In this document: positions 10,135 through 18,599 of the stretch, one piece after another | How the letters are laid out: the number at the start of each line of letters is the position of its first letter | Position numbering within the stretch: the stretch's first letter is position 1 | NCBI GenBank assembly: GCA_016931225.1 | Contig: JAFGFE010000003.1 | Coordinates: 33,902 to 97,901, forward strand | Direction: 5' to 3' | DNA: 64,000 nt | DNA from: Candidatus Zymogenaceae bacterium | GTDB taxonomy: Bacteria; Desulfobacterota; Zymogenia; Zymogenales; Zymogenaceae | The notes under the pieces: generated by a model | The model's input: only the letters and a program-made list of their open reading frames with translations | Told to the model about the DNA's origin: nothing | Databases searched by the model: none | Made by a program: the position numbers and the translations under genes

Positions 10135-12036
10135 ATGTCAAGGATTTCATTCGGTGATCGATTGCGCTACCGGTTCGACAACATCATGGCCCGGGGCGCC
10201 GTCGCCACCATCACATGGCTCCTGATCATTTCCATTCTCCTTATCCTCTTTTTTACGATCCTGGTGTTTTTCACCAGTATCGATCCGGAAGGGAGGGGGT
10301 TTTTGGAAATGGGCTGGGCCACGATGATGCGCGCCATCGACCCGGGAACCATGGCCGGCGACACCGGCAACTGGGCATTCTTGATCCTGATGCTGTTGGT
10401 CACCCTCAGCGGCATCTTCACCGTCAGCATACTCATCGGCATCCTGACTGCGGGCATCGAGGATAAGCTCACCGACCTCAGAAAGGGACGATCTTTCGTG
10501 GCGGAAACCGGACACACGGTCATCCTGGGATGGTCGCACCACGTGTTCACCATACTCTCGGAGCTGATCATCGCGGGCGAAAACCAAAAGCGGACGTGCA
10601 TCGTGATCCTGGCGGATGTGGACAAAATCGAGATGGACGACGAAATCTCGGACAATGTCAGACGAGGGAAAAACACGGTCATCGTCACCCGCAGCGGCAG
10701 TCCCCTGGATCGAAACGACTTGGAAATCGTCAACATCGAACAGGCCCGATCCATCATTATTCTGGCCGGCGCCGACGAGACCGGAGATATCGAGGTCGTC
10801 AAGTCGATCCTCGCCCTGACGAATACCGCCGCCCGAAGGACCGAACCCTATCACATCGTCGCCCCCATCCGCAATCGGAGCAATCTCGAGGTGGCCCGGA
10901 TGGTGGGCGGGGACGAGGTGCAGCTCGTGCTCGCCGGCGAGGTCATCTCCCGCATTGCGGCGCAGACGTGCCGCCAGTCCGGGCTTTCGGCGGTCTACAC
11001 GGAGCTTCTCGATTTCAGCGGGGACGAGATATACTTCCAGGAGGAGCCGACCCTCTTCGGCAAAACCTTCGGAGAGGCGCTTTTCGCCTACGAGGACTCG
11101 GCCCTAATGGGGATACGCCTCAGCGACGGGCGCATCCTCTTAAATCCCCCCATGGATACCGTCCTCAAGCCCGGGGACATGGTCATCGCCATCTCCGAGG
11201 ACGACGACACGGTCATCCCCTCAACCGGCGCCGATATTTCGATAGATGTTTCGGCCATCACGGAGGGCGTCCCGGAGACACCGGGGCCGGAGCGAACCCT
11301 GGTGCTGGGGTGGAACCGTCGGGCGCCCCTGATCGTCCGGGAGATGGACAACTATGTGGCGCAGGGCTCCGAGCTCATGGTCGTGGCGGAGCGGGAGGGC
11401 ATCACCGACCGGGAATTCGCGGATCGATTCCGCGATTTCGACCTGAAAAACACCACCCTCTCATATCGGCGGGGCGATACCGCGGACCGCACGGTATTGG
11501 AGAGCCTGGACGTGGCCTCCTACGACCATATTGTGCTGCTCAGCTATACCGACCGTTTCCCCCCCCAAACCGCCGACGCCCAGGCCCTGGTGACACTGCT
11601 TCACCTCAGAGATATTCAGGAACGTTTCGGAATACACCTCTCCATCGTCAGCGAAATGCAGGACATTAAGAATCTCGAATTAGCGGAGACCGCCAAGGCG
11701 GACGACTTTATCGTCAGTGACAACCTGATAAGCCTGATGCTCTCTCAGATATCCGAGAACAGGGAGCTGAAGCGGGTGTTCGACGACCTGTTCGATCCGG
11801 ACGGCTCGGAAATATATTTAAAGCCCGTGGCCGACTACGTAGAGACCGCTCACCCGGTCAATTTTTACACCGTCCTGGAAGCCGCCAGGAGAAAAAACGA
11901 AGTGGCCATCGGATACCGCCTGGCCGATCTGGCATTCGATGCGGAATACGCCTACGGCGTCTTCGTCAATCCGAAGAAAACGGAGACCCTCACCTTCTGT
12001 GCCGATGATCGGATTATCGTTCTTGCCGAAGACTGA
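10135..12036 (+). CDS. CASTOR/POLLUX-like ion channel with RCK/TrkA-N domains
   Basis: A 633-residue membrane protein. Two N-terminal hydrophobic segments (about residues 20-46 and 82-107) flank a short pore-like loop containing GWATMMRAIDPGTMAGDTGN. A long cytoplasmic part follows with two Rossmann-type nucleotide-binding repeats, the first starting near TGHTVILGWSHHVFTIL and the second near PERTLVLGWNRRAPLIVREM. This layout matches the CASTOR/POLLUX/DMI1 family of plant symbiosis ion channels and their bacterial relatives. Potassium or calcium conductance gated by a ligand is the family expectation. It stands alone, 65 bases before the next gene on the same strand. Confidence 0.85.
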   Translation: MSRISFGDRLRYRFDNIMARGAVATITWLLIISILLILFFTILVFFTSIDPEGRGFLEMGWATMMRAIDPGTMAGDTGNWAFLILMLLVTLSGIFTVSILIGILTAGIEDKLTDLRKGRSFVAETGHTVILGWSHHVFTILSELIIAGENQKRTCIVILADVDKIEMDDEISDNVRRGKNTVIVTRSGSPLDRNDLEIVNIEQARSIIILAGADETGDIEVVKSILALTNTAARRTEPYHIVAPIRNRSNLEVARMVGGDEVQLVLAGEVISRIAAQTCRQSGLSAVYTELLDFSGDEIYFQEEPTLFGKTFGEALFAYEDSALMGIRLSDGRILLNPPMDTVLKPGDMVIAISEDDDTVIPSTGADISIDVSAITEGVPETPGPERTLVLGWNRRAPLIVREMDNYVAQGSELMVVAEREGITDREFADRFRDFDLKNTTLSYRRGDTADRTVLESLDVASYDHIVLLSYTDRFPPQTADAQALVTLLHLRDIQERFGIHLSIVSEMQDIKNLELAETAKADDFIVSDNLISLMLSQISENRELKRVFDDLFDPDGSEIYLKPVADYVETAHPVNFYTVLEAARRKNEVAIGYRLADLAFDAEYAYGVFVNPKKTETLTFCADDRIIVLAED

Positions 12037-12101
12037 TGAGAGACAAAATACATCAACAAAGATCCCATACACTACCCCGGATAACCAACGACTAAGCGCC
12101 C

Positions 12102-15100
12102 ATGAAACAGAAAAACCTCATAGAAGACCTTTTTTCCCACTTCGTTACCCCTCCCAGGGAATACTCACCGGCCCCCTTCGTTTTTCTCAACCATGATATG
12201 TCGCCCGAGATCACCGGCGACGTCCTCAGGGAGCTCTCCAGAAACGGGATATACTCGGTGGTCATGCATCCCCGTACGGGGCTGCGGGTTCAGTTCGGCG
12301 ACGCGACCTTCTGGGAGCGGCTCTCATCTTTGATCTGGAGGGCGGGGGAGCTGGGCATGCAGGTGTGGTTGTATGACGATTACAACTGGCCCAGCGGCAC
12401 CGCGGCGGGCCGAGTCGTCCGGGATCATCCTGAATACATCGCATCCGGACTGGTGTTCAAGAAATATCGAAACGTCCACTCCACCGAAGACGTCCTGTGC
12501 GTATACGGCCGGGATCGCTCGGGGCTTCTCCGGCCGACATCACATCCCACAGGGAAAAGCATGGCCGTGGTCGCCCGGCGCATGACAGACACCACCTTCG
12601 CCCTGAACGCCGCGCCGTGGTTCTCGGAAATCGGGAGGGGGGCCCTTGACATACTCAACCCCGACGCCGTGGCATATTTCATGAATATCGTGTATCGTGA
12701 ATTCGAGGAAAACCTCTGTGAGTTTTTCGGAAATCCGATCATCGGCGTGTTTACCGACGAGCCCCAGAACTATCGACCGTTTCCCTGGACCGCGGACCTT
12801 CCCCGACGGTTCGAGGAAGAATACGGCTATGATCTGATCCCGCACCTGGGATCTCTGATCGAGGACTCCGGCGATTTCGCCGACATCCGCCATGACTATT
12901 ATCGTCTCGTCACGCTCATGGGCCGGGAGGCGTATTACGACAAACTGAGGGCCTGGACGCGCACGCACGATCTTCACCTGACGGGGCACCTGGGAGAGGA
13001 GGATTTTCTTGAGAAACTCCCTCACACCAACGGAGACCTCTACGCCCCCCTTTCCCGCCTATCCATGCCCGGCACCGACTACCTGGGATCGGGCCACGGC
13101 CTGAAGGAAAACGAGGTGCTCTCGGGCGCTCCCAACGTGAATCCGAAGATGGCCGCATCGGTGGCCCGGACGATGGGGCGGTCGCGGACTACCTGCGAAA
13201 TCTGGGGAGGGGCCGGCTGGGGTGTGGGTCCGAGAACCCTCAAGGAATCTCTCGACTGGGCCGCGGCCCTGGGAATAAACCTCTTCTTCCCGCACGCGGT
13301 ACACGTCTCCCTCATGGGACTCAGAAAGCGGGATTTTCCCCCGTCACATTTCTACCAGCAGCCCTACTGGGACGAGTTTCATGTTTTTTCGGACTACATC
13401 TCCCGGGTCAGCCTCATCACCTCCACGGGATCGCGGCGGGGCGGGATCCTGGTCCTGTTCCCCACCCGCGCCCTCTGGGCGAGCACCACGTATATCGGCA
13501 GACTCTCCCCTGAAGGCAAAGAGTTGTGTCGGGGGATCAGAGACATTACGGATATCCTCGTCTCGCATCAGTACGGATTCGATTACCTCTTCGATGAGGC
13601 GATCTTTGAAGGAAAGGTGACCCTGTCGGACGGAATGGCGCACCTGGGAGACGGGAGATACAGCGTCCTGATCATTCCTCCCACCCCGTATCTTTCGGAT
13701 TTTGTCGAAGTATTCATTAATCGAGCGAAAATGCACGGCGTGCGGGTTATCCTGTTGGGAGTGGTCCCGGAAATACTGAAGTCCCACCCCAAACGCTCGC
13801 TGATCCCCAGGCGCATCATTCGAGCAAAGGATGTCCGGGCGCTTTTGCCGATTCTGAAAAAAACCGTGCGTCCGGATATCTCCATCATCGGCGAGAATTC
13901 CGACAAATTCGTCGTACAGTGCCGCCTATACGATAAAGCCCGGATTTATTTCATGACGTATCTGGGCGACACTCCGTTTTTCGGAGAACTGGTGCTCAGG
14001 GGGGAGGGAAACCTTGAAATCTGGGATCCCGAGCGGGGTGAGCGGTTCGGCGTGAATCGTTTCGAGGTTGTTGAACGGGGCGTCAGGCTGAATGCGGCGT
14101 TTTCTCCCGGCGAATCCCGGATTTACGTCATACACAACAGCATGACGAGCGCACAGGTCGGCTGGCCGTCACGGCTGAAGAATCCCGTCGGGCGGATATT
14201 TCTCAGCAGGAGGTGGGAAATCACGCCGCTTCAGGACAACATGTTCCGCATCGAAAACTGGCGCATTATAAAAACATCACGGCCCGTCCGATTCCCAAAC
14301 ATCAAAACCCTGTGGAAGGACACCATCATTCCCCTTCCGTCGAAAATCATCATCACCGCAATCAGGATTGCGGTGGAGGCTATAAGCCCGTTTTTTGGCC
14401 TCAGGAGGAAGATTCGGTATCGACCCTTTGAATCGATGGAGAAAGACTTCGTCATGGCGGATCTTGCGGAACGCCTTCTCTTCCTCAACCTGTCGAAGAT
14501 GAGCATATACCAGAGATTCGACGTTATCAAGGAAGCGGTGAGGTACATGGGCCTCCCGCTGGTGGATTCCATGCCCCCCGAGGGCGCCGAATACGAGATA
14601 GAGGCGAATTTCTTCGTGGGGATCATACCCCCCAAAACGCACCTGATATGGGAAGACCAGAAGGAGTTGATGGAGATCTATGTCAACGGCACCCTCATCA
14701 GCGATAAATCCCAGGAATTTTTCCTCTGGGATCGGTCCAACCGCCGCTCCGACATCTCCCGCTTCCTCAGACACGGGAAAAACCGCATCGGGATCAAGTC
14801 CAAACAGGTATCGTTTCCCACCCTCCCCCCCACCGTGCACTGGATTGAACCGGTGGTCATCACCGGAGATTTCATCGTATCGGGAGATGTCATCACCTCC
14901 CAGGACGAACGCCCCTCCGGGCTGACCTGGGGGGAGGAGAAGAGCGGCAATTACAGCGGCACCGTCAATTTTCACACCACGTTCATCGTTTCGAAGCACT
15001 ACGCCGGCAAGCGGGCCGTCCTCCACATGGAAGACGTGCGGGAGACCGTCGAAATAACCGTCAACGGCGAATCCGCCGGCGTCCGCCTCTGGCCGCCGTA

Positions 15101-15242
15101 CAGTATGGATGTGACGAAATTCCTGAAAACGGGCGAAAACAGCATCACCCTCAGCGTTTCCAACACCGCCGAAAACCTCCTGGGCACCCCGCTGATATCC
15201 GGAATCCTGGGACATCCGAGGATAGACTTTCACGACATGTAG
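12102..15242 (+). CDS. GH106-like glycoside hydrolase (putative alpha-L-rhamnosidase family)
   Basis: Very large protein of 1046 residues. The N-terminal part resembles the TIM-barrel of GH106 and related unclassified hydrolases: VWLYDDYNWPSG at residues 88-99, and GVFTDEPQNY with the acidic pair Asp219-Glu220, a candidate active-site segment. Later comes ATMGRSRTTCEIWGGAGWGVGP. The C-terminal about 200 residues look like a GH2-type sugar-binding beta-sandwich (for example VRETVEITVNGESAGVRLWPPYSMDVTKFL). There is no signal peptide: the start MKQKNLIEDLFSHFVTPPREYS is charged, so the enzyme seems intracellular and would need an importer, perhaps the nearby GPH symporter. Substrate is unknown. 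Confidence 0.72.
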   Translation: MKQKNLIEDLFSHFVTPPREYSPAPFVFLNHDMSPEITGDVLRELSRNGIYSVVMHPRTGLRVQFGDATFWERLSSLIWRAGELGMQVWLYDDYNWPSGTAAGRVVRDHPEYIASGLVFKKYRNVHSTEDVLCVYGRDRSGLLRPTSHPTGKSMAVVARRMTDTTFALNAAPWFSEIGRGALDILNPDAVAYFMNIVYREFEENLCEFFGNPIIGVFTDEPQNYRPFPWTADLPRRFEEEYGYDLIPHLGSLIEDSGDFADIRHDYYRLVTLMGREAYYDKLRAWTRTHDLHLTGHLGEEDFLEKLPHTNGDLYAPLSRLSMPGTDYLGSGHGLKENEVLSGAPNVNPKMAASVARTMGRSRTTCEIWGGAGWGVGPRTLKESLDWAAALGINLFFPHAVHVSLMGLRKRDFPPSHFYQQPYWDEFHVFSDYISRVSLITSTGSRRGGILVLFPTRALWASTTYIGRLSPEGKELCRGIRDITDILVSHQYGFDYLFDEAIFEGKVTLSDGMAHLGDGRYSVLIIPPTPYLSDFVEVFINRAKMHGVRVILLGVVPEILKSHPKRSLIPRRIIRAKDVRALLPILKKTVRPDISIIGENSDKFVVQCRLYDKARIYFMTYLGDTPFFGELVLRGEGNLEIWDPERGERFGVNRFEVVERGVRLNAAFSPGESRIYVIHNSMTSAQVGWPSRLKNPVGRIFLSRRWEITPLQDNMFRIENWRIIKTSRPVRFPNIKTLWKDTIIPLPSKIIITAIRIAVEAISPFFGLRRKIRYRPFESMEKDFVMADLAERLLFLNLSKMSIYQRFDVIKEAVRYMGLPLVDSMPPEGAEYEIEANFFVGIIPPKTHLIWEDQKELMEIYVNGTLISDKSQEFFLWDRSNRRSDISRFLRHGKNRIGIKSKQVSFPTLPPTVHWIEPVVITGDFIVSGDVITSQDERPSGLTWGEEKSGNYSGTVNFHTTFIVSKHYAGKRAVLHMEDVRETVEITVNGESAGVRLWPPYSMDVTKFLKTGENSITLSVSNTAENLLGTPLISGILGHPRIDFHDM

Positions 15243-15351
15243 CATGTCGCGGCGATCCGGACACCCCCCTGTGCGCCCGACGGGTCGGCGTCGAAAAGAC
15301 ACCGGCGCCGCACGCGGCACCCCCGGGCGACATCCCTGCTCTTTGTCGCCG

Positions 15352-16551
15352 TCAAAAGGTCGTCTCTATGGTATCGGATCGAAATCGCCGTCGACTGAGA
15401 AGCATGGGCATTTGGTTTCGCATGATGCCGAAAAACATGGTGCGGGCGCGCTTTTTGTTTCTGCGAAGCGGTTCTTCGCCCAATGCCATCTGCACCAGCT
15501 CCATGATGTGATAGGTGGGAACCCGAAACAGCGGGAAGCCGAGCCGCCCGGTGCCGTAGGTCTGCATGCATCCGGCGCAGTAGGTGGCCACGATGTCTGT
15601 GCGAGCGCGACGGGCGGTCATGATCGCGGTAATCGTCGATTTCAGGACGTCAAAGGGATGATACGCCGATGGATGGGAAAATCCCCCGCCGATGCCACAG
15701 CACAGCGCCCGGTCTTTTGATTTTTCCATCTCCACCACCTCGACCCCGATTTCACTCAGGAGCTTCCTGGGAATGTCCATGAACTCCTCCCCCAGGAACT
15801 TGGCATGACACGACTCCTGAATCGTCGCCGTGATGCCCAGCGGTCTTTCCACAGTCAGCTCACCGGACACGATGCGCTCGTACAGTATCGGCAGAAAGTG
15901 TTTCACCTCAAACGAGAAGCGGGCGCCGAATTTGGGGAGGATATTGGTAAAGAGGTTGTACCCCGCCGTGCAGGGGATGATCATGCGTTTTATACCCATT
16001 TTTTCGTAATGGGCGGTCAGCCGGGCGGCAACCTGGCGGAGCTCGTCGAAATGTCCCATGCGAAAATACATCTCCCCGCAGCAAACGTCCAGGGACCCGC
16101 GAATTTCCATCCCCGAAAGCAGTTTCGTTCTGCTCAGGTACGGCACGGTAATCCAGTTGCACCCGGGATAGAATATCTCGTCCGTCGGCGTTTCGTCCTT
16201 CCAGGATTCCACCAATGCCTTTTCATCCTCGGGCAGTCGGTCCAGCACATAGGTGCGGAAATTCTTTCGACTCAGGGGAAGGTAGTATTCGGCCCGAAGG
16301 GGCAGTCCCTCGTCGGAATACATCTCGTACCACCTGTTCATGATGAGGTGCGCCGGATTCACCCCCTCGGGACAGATTTGGTTGCAATACATGCAGCTTT
16401 CGCAGCGTCGCAGCACGGTTTTTGCGTCTTTTCCGTCCAAAAGTTTCTTCATCTCCGATATGGAACGATCAAGCGGCAGTTCCATGACCGGACACCGGTG
16501 AAAACACTCACCGCAGAGCGTGCACTTATCGGGGTGGAAATCCATCGTCAT
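15352..16551 (-). CDS. Soluble CCG-domain iron-sulfur oxidoreductase subunit (GlpC/HdrD-like)
   Basis: 399 residues. The N-terminus has two ferredoxin-type [4Fe-4S] motifs, CTLCGECFHRCP and CESCMYCNQICPEG. Two Cys-rich CCG domains follow, with LDVCCGEMYF and ALCCGIGGGF plus the upstream lone cysteines in IIPCTAGYNLF and TYCAGCMQTYG. This is the layout of GlpC, HdrD and related electron-transfer subunits, which carry electrons between flavoproteins and quinones or disulfides. No membrane helices are present and no flavoprotein partner is adjacent, so its partner is unknown. It stands alone, convergent with the glycoside hydrolase gene. ATG at 16551 and an ATG two codons later are equally possible starts. 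Confidence 0.85.
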   Translation of the reverse strand: MTMDFHPDKCTLCGECFHRCPVMELPLDRSISEMKKLLDGKDAKTVLRRCESCMYCNQICPEGVNPAHLIMNRWYEMYSDEGLPLRAEYYLPLSRKNFRTYVLDRLPEDEKALVESWKDETPTDEIFYPGCNWITVPYLSRTKLLSGMEIRGSLDVCCGEMYFRMGHFDELRQVAARLTAHYEKMGIKRMIIPCTAGYNLFTNILPKFGARFSFEVKHFLPILYERIVSGELTVERPLGITATIQESCHAKFLGEEFMDIPRKLLSEIGVEVVEMEKSKDRALCCGIGGGFSHPSAYHPFDVLKSTITAIMTARRARTDIVATYCAGCMQTYGTGRLGFPLFRVPTYHIMELVQMALGEEPLRRNKKRARTMFFGIMRNQMPMLLSRRRFRSDTIETTF

Positions 16552-16905
16552 GCGTCACTCCCCTTTCCTTTTGCCGTGAAAAATATCGGCTCCCTGTGGC
16601 CTCGCCGTCCTCCTTCACAGGGCCGGATCCCTGATGCAGCATACGGCGCCCGGACATCCGGATGCATCAAGAATAGCCGTTATTCTCTCCGATGTCAATC
16701 ATCCAGAGTTTTCACATCAATATGTCCACCGCCTACCGGAGAACGGTGTCATTTGCCCGTCGCCCGAGTGGTCGACTGCATCGTGCATATGTTATAAAAA
16801 CCGTATGATTGCCTTACGGCTTTTTTTATGTTATAGGTAGACTTTATCACGGCTGTATAATATATAAGACCTTCTTCCCTGTACATATCACACGATCGGG
16901 AAAAC
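16552..16905. other. Divergent intergenic region with an internal terminator
   Basis: About 350 gene-free bases between the FeS protein (leftward) and the sensor kinase (rightward). It holds a short hairpin with a T-run at 16796-16827. The short open frames across it have no ribosome-binding site or recognisable product. No RNA family was recognised. Confidence 0.5.
16796..16827. terminator. Short bidirectional hairpin terminator
   Basis: Arms CCGTA (16801-16805) and TACGG (16815-16819) are followed by seven T on the plus strand and preceded by an A-run, so it could work both ways. No gene end lies next to it on either strand; it may shield the kinase gene or end an unseen small transcript. 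Confidence 0.45.
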
Positions 16906-18387
16906 ATGCCCCAATCACCGATATACGTATTGCTCATCGAGGACAGCACGTTTCACCAGCTTGAAATCGCCGACATGCTGAGCGAATCCATCCGAGAATC
17001 ATTCGAATTCCTGTGCGCATCATCTCTTTCCGAGGGTCTTTCCATACTGGATGATCGGCATGTGGACGTGGTGATCCTTGACCTGAACCTCCCAGACAGC
17101 GCCGGCATAGAAACCCTCGAAAAAGTCAGGGAGAACAGATTGTTCCTGCCGGTGGTGATCTATTCCGGCATCGAAGACGAGGAGCTCGCCCTCTCTGCGG
17201 TGACCAAGGGCGCCCAGGACTACCTCTTTAAGGGGCAGATTGAACGGATGCTCTTGATTCGCTCGCTGCGATATGCCATAGAACGCATGCGGACGGCCCG
17301 GAGTCTCGCCGAGAATGAGGATCGATACCGGGCGCTGGTGGAGACAACCGAGGACGGCATCGCCGTCATCCAGGGTCCCCGGCTGGTCTTCTGCAACCAC
17401 CAGCTTGCCGGACTTCTGGGCTACACGACGGATGAAATCATCACCCGGCACTATCTCGACTTCATCCATTCCGACGATCGAAACCGATTCAGCCGCATGG
17501 TGGACCTGACCACCCAGGGTTCAACCAGCCCCGTGGTCATGGAATTTAGGGCCGTCACCAGAAGCGGAGAGATTTTCGAGGTGGAGGCGGGTGCGTCGTC
17601 CTTTATGTGGGAAAACACGAATGCGGTGCTCTGCTCCTTTCGAGACATCACCGAACGGCGACGCCTTGAATTCAAGCTCTTTCAGGCCGACAAGCTGGAG
17701 AGCCTGAGCATCATGGTGTCCGGCGTCGCCCACGAGCTGAAAAACCCCCTGGCGGCCATCATCGGCGCCGCGGATATACTCCTCGAGGAGGAGCGGACCG
17801 ACGACCTCGTCGATCGCTGCTGCAAGATATTCAAGCGGGAATCGGACCGATGCGCACGGATCATCAGGGAGATGCAGACGTTCGCCACGGGAGAGACACA
17901 GACCGGTTTCATCATCGACGTCAACGACGCCATCGACCGCACCCTCGTCATGTGGGAAGACACCCTGGAAACCAAAAACATTCGTCTCGACCTCGATTTG
18001 TCCCGGAATATTCCGGGCGCAAGCGTGGATCCATTCCGGTTTCACCAGGTTCTGTTCGTCTTCATCAAAAACGCCGTGGAGGCCCTTGAAAAAAGGAAAG
18101 AGGGCACACTCACCATCAGGACATCCATGTCCGACAACGCCATCATCATGGAATTCGAGGACGACGGTCCGGGCATTCCAAAGGACCACATCTCAAAATT
18201 GTTCGATCCCTTTTTCACCACAAAATCCCCGGGCAAGGGGACCGGCATGGGCCTGTCGATCGCCCATACCATCGTGTATGAACACGGCGGCGGCATCGAC
18301 GTTAAAAGCAAAGAGGGTAAGGGCACGACCTTTACCGTGACGCTGCCGGCGGTCCGGCGGTTCCCCGACATCGTTGAGAAGGTATGA
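16906..18387 (+). CDS. REC-PAS-histidine kinase
   Basis: 493-residue cytoplasmic sensor kinase with an unusual N-terminal receiver. The receiver (about residues 5-120) has acidic residues at IEDS and the phosphoacceptor Asp59 in VVILDLNLPDSAG. A PAS domain follows (about 135-250, with CNHQLAGLLGYTTDEII and CSFRDITERRRLE). The dimerisation domain has the phospho-His at 276 in VAHELKNPLAA. The ATPase domain shows KNAVEAL, EDDGPGIP and GTGMGLSIAHTIV. It has no membrane segment, so the input is probably a phosphorelay to the receiver plus a cytoplasmic PAS ligand. No output regulator is adjacent. A related REC-PAS protein lies at 52405-53661. Confidence 0.93.
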   Translation: MPQSPIYVLLIEDSTFHQLEIADMLSESIRESFEFLCASSLSEGLSILDDRHVDVVILDLNLPDSAGIETLEKVRENRLFLPVVIYSGIEDEELALSAVTKGAQDYLFKGQIERMLLIRSLRYAIERMRTARSLAENEDRYRALVETTEDGIAVIQGPRLVFCNHQLAGLLGYTTDEIITRHYLDFIHSDDRNRFSRMVDLTTQGSTSPVVMEFRAVTRSGEIFEVEAGASSFMWENTNAVLCSFRDITERRRLEFKLFQADKLESLSIMVSGVAHELKNPLAAIIGAADILLEEERTDDLVDRCCKIFKRESDRCARIIREMQTFATGETQTGFIIDVNDAIDRTLVMWEDTLETKNIRLDLDLSRNIPGASVDPFRFHQVLFVFIKNAVEALEKRKEGTLTIRTSMSDNAIIMEFEDDGPGIPKDHISKLFDPFFTTKSPGKGTGMGLSIAHTIVYEHGGGIDVKSKEGKGTTFTVTLPAVRRFPDIVEKV

Positions 18388-18599
18388 TGAGCAAGAAAAA
18401 ACGACCTGATCGTAAGCAGTTCCCTGTGCACATTCGATCGCACACCACACCGACCGATGATACATCATTACACAACACGTTGCATGACCCATTTTTTATG
18501 GGTACGTTATTGAACGGCGCCGAACCGACCGTGAATACTGATGGATAGTATGATGTGTGATTCCATAGTGAGTATTTATTTTTTATTTAGAGGACAGAC

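Noticed and set aside
18487..18503. ACCCAT-TTTTT-ATGGGT hairpin after the histidine kinase
   Set aside because: Only six base pairs and no T-run after the stem, so evidence for a terminator is too weak.
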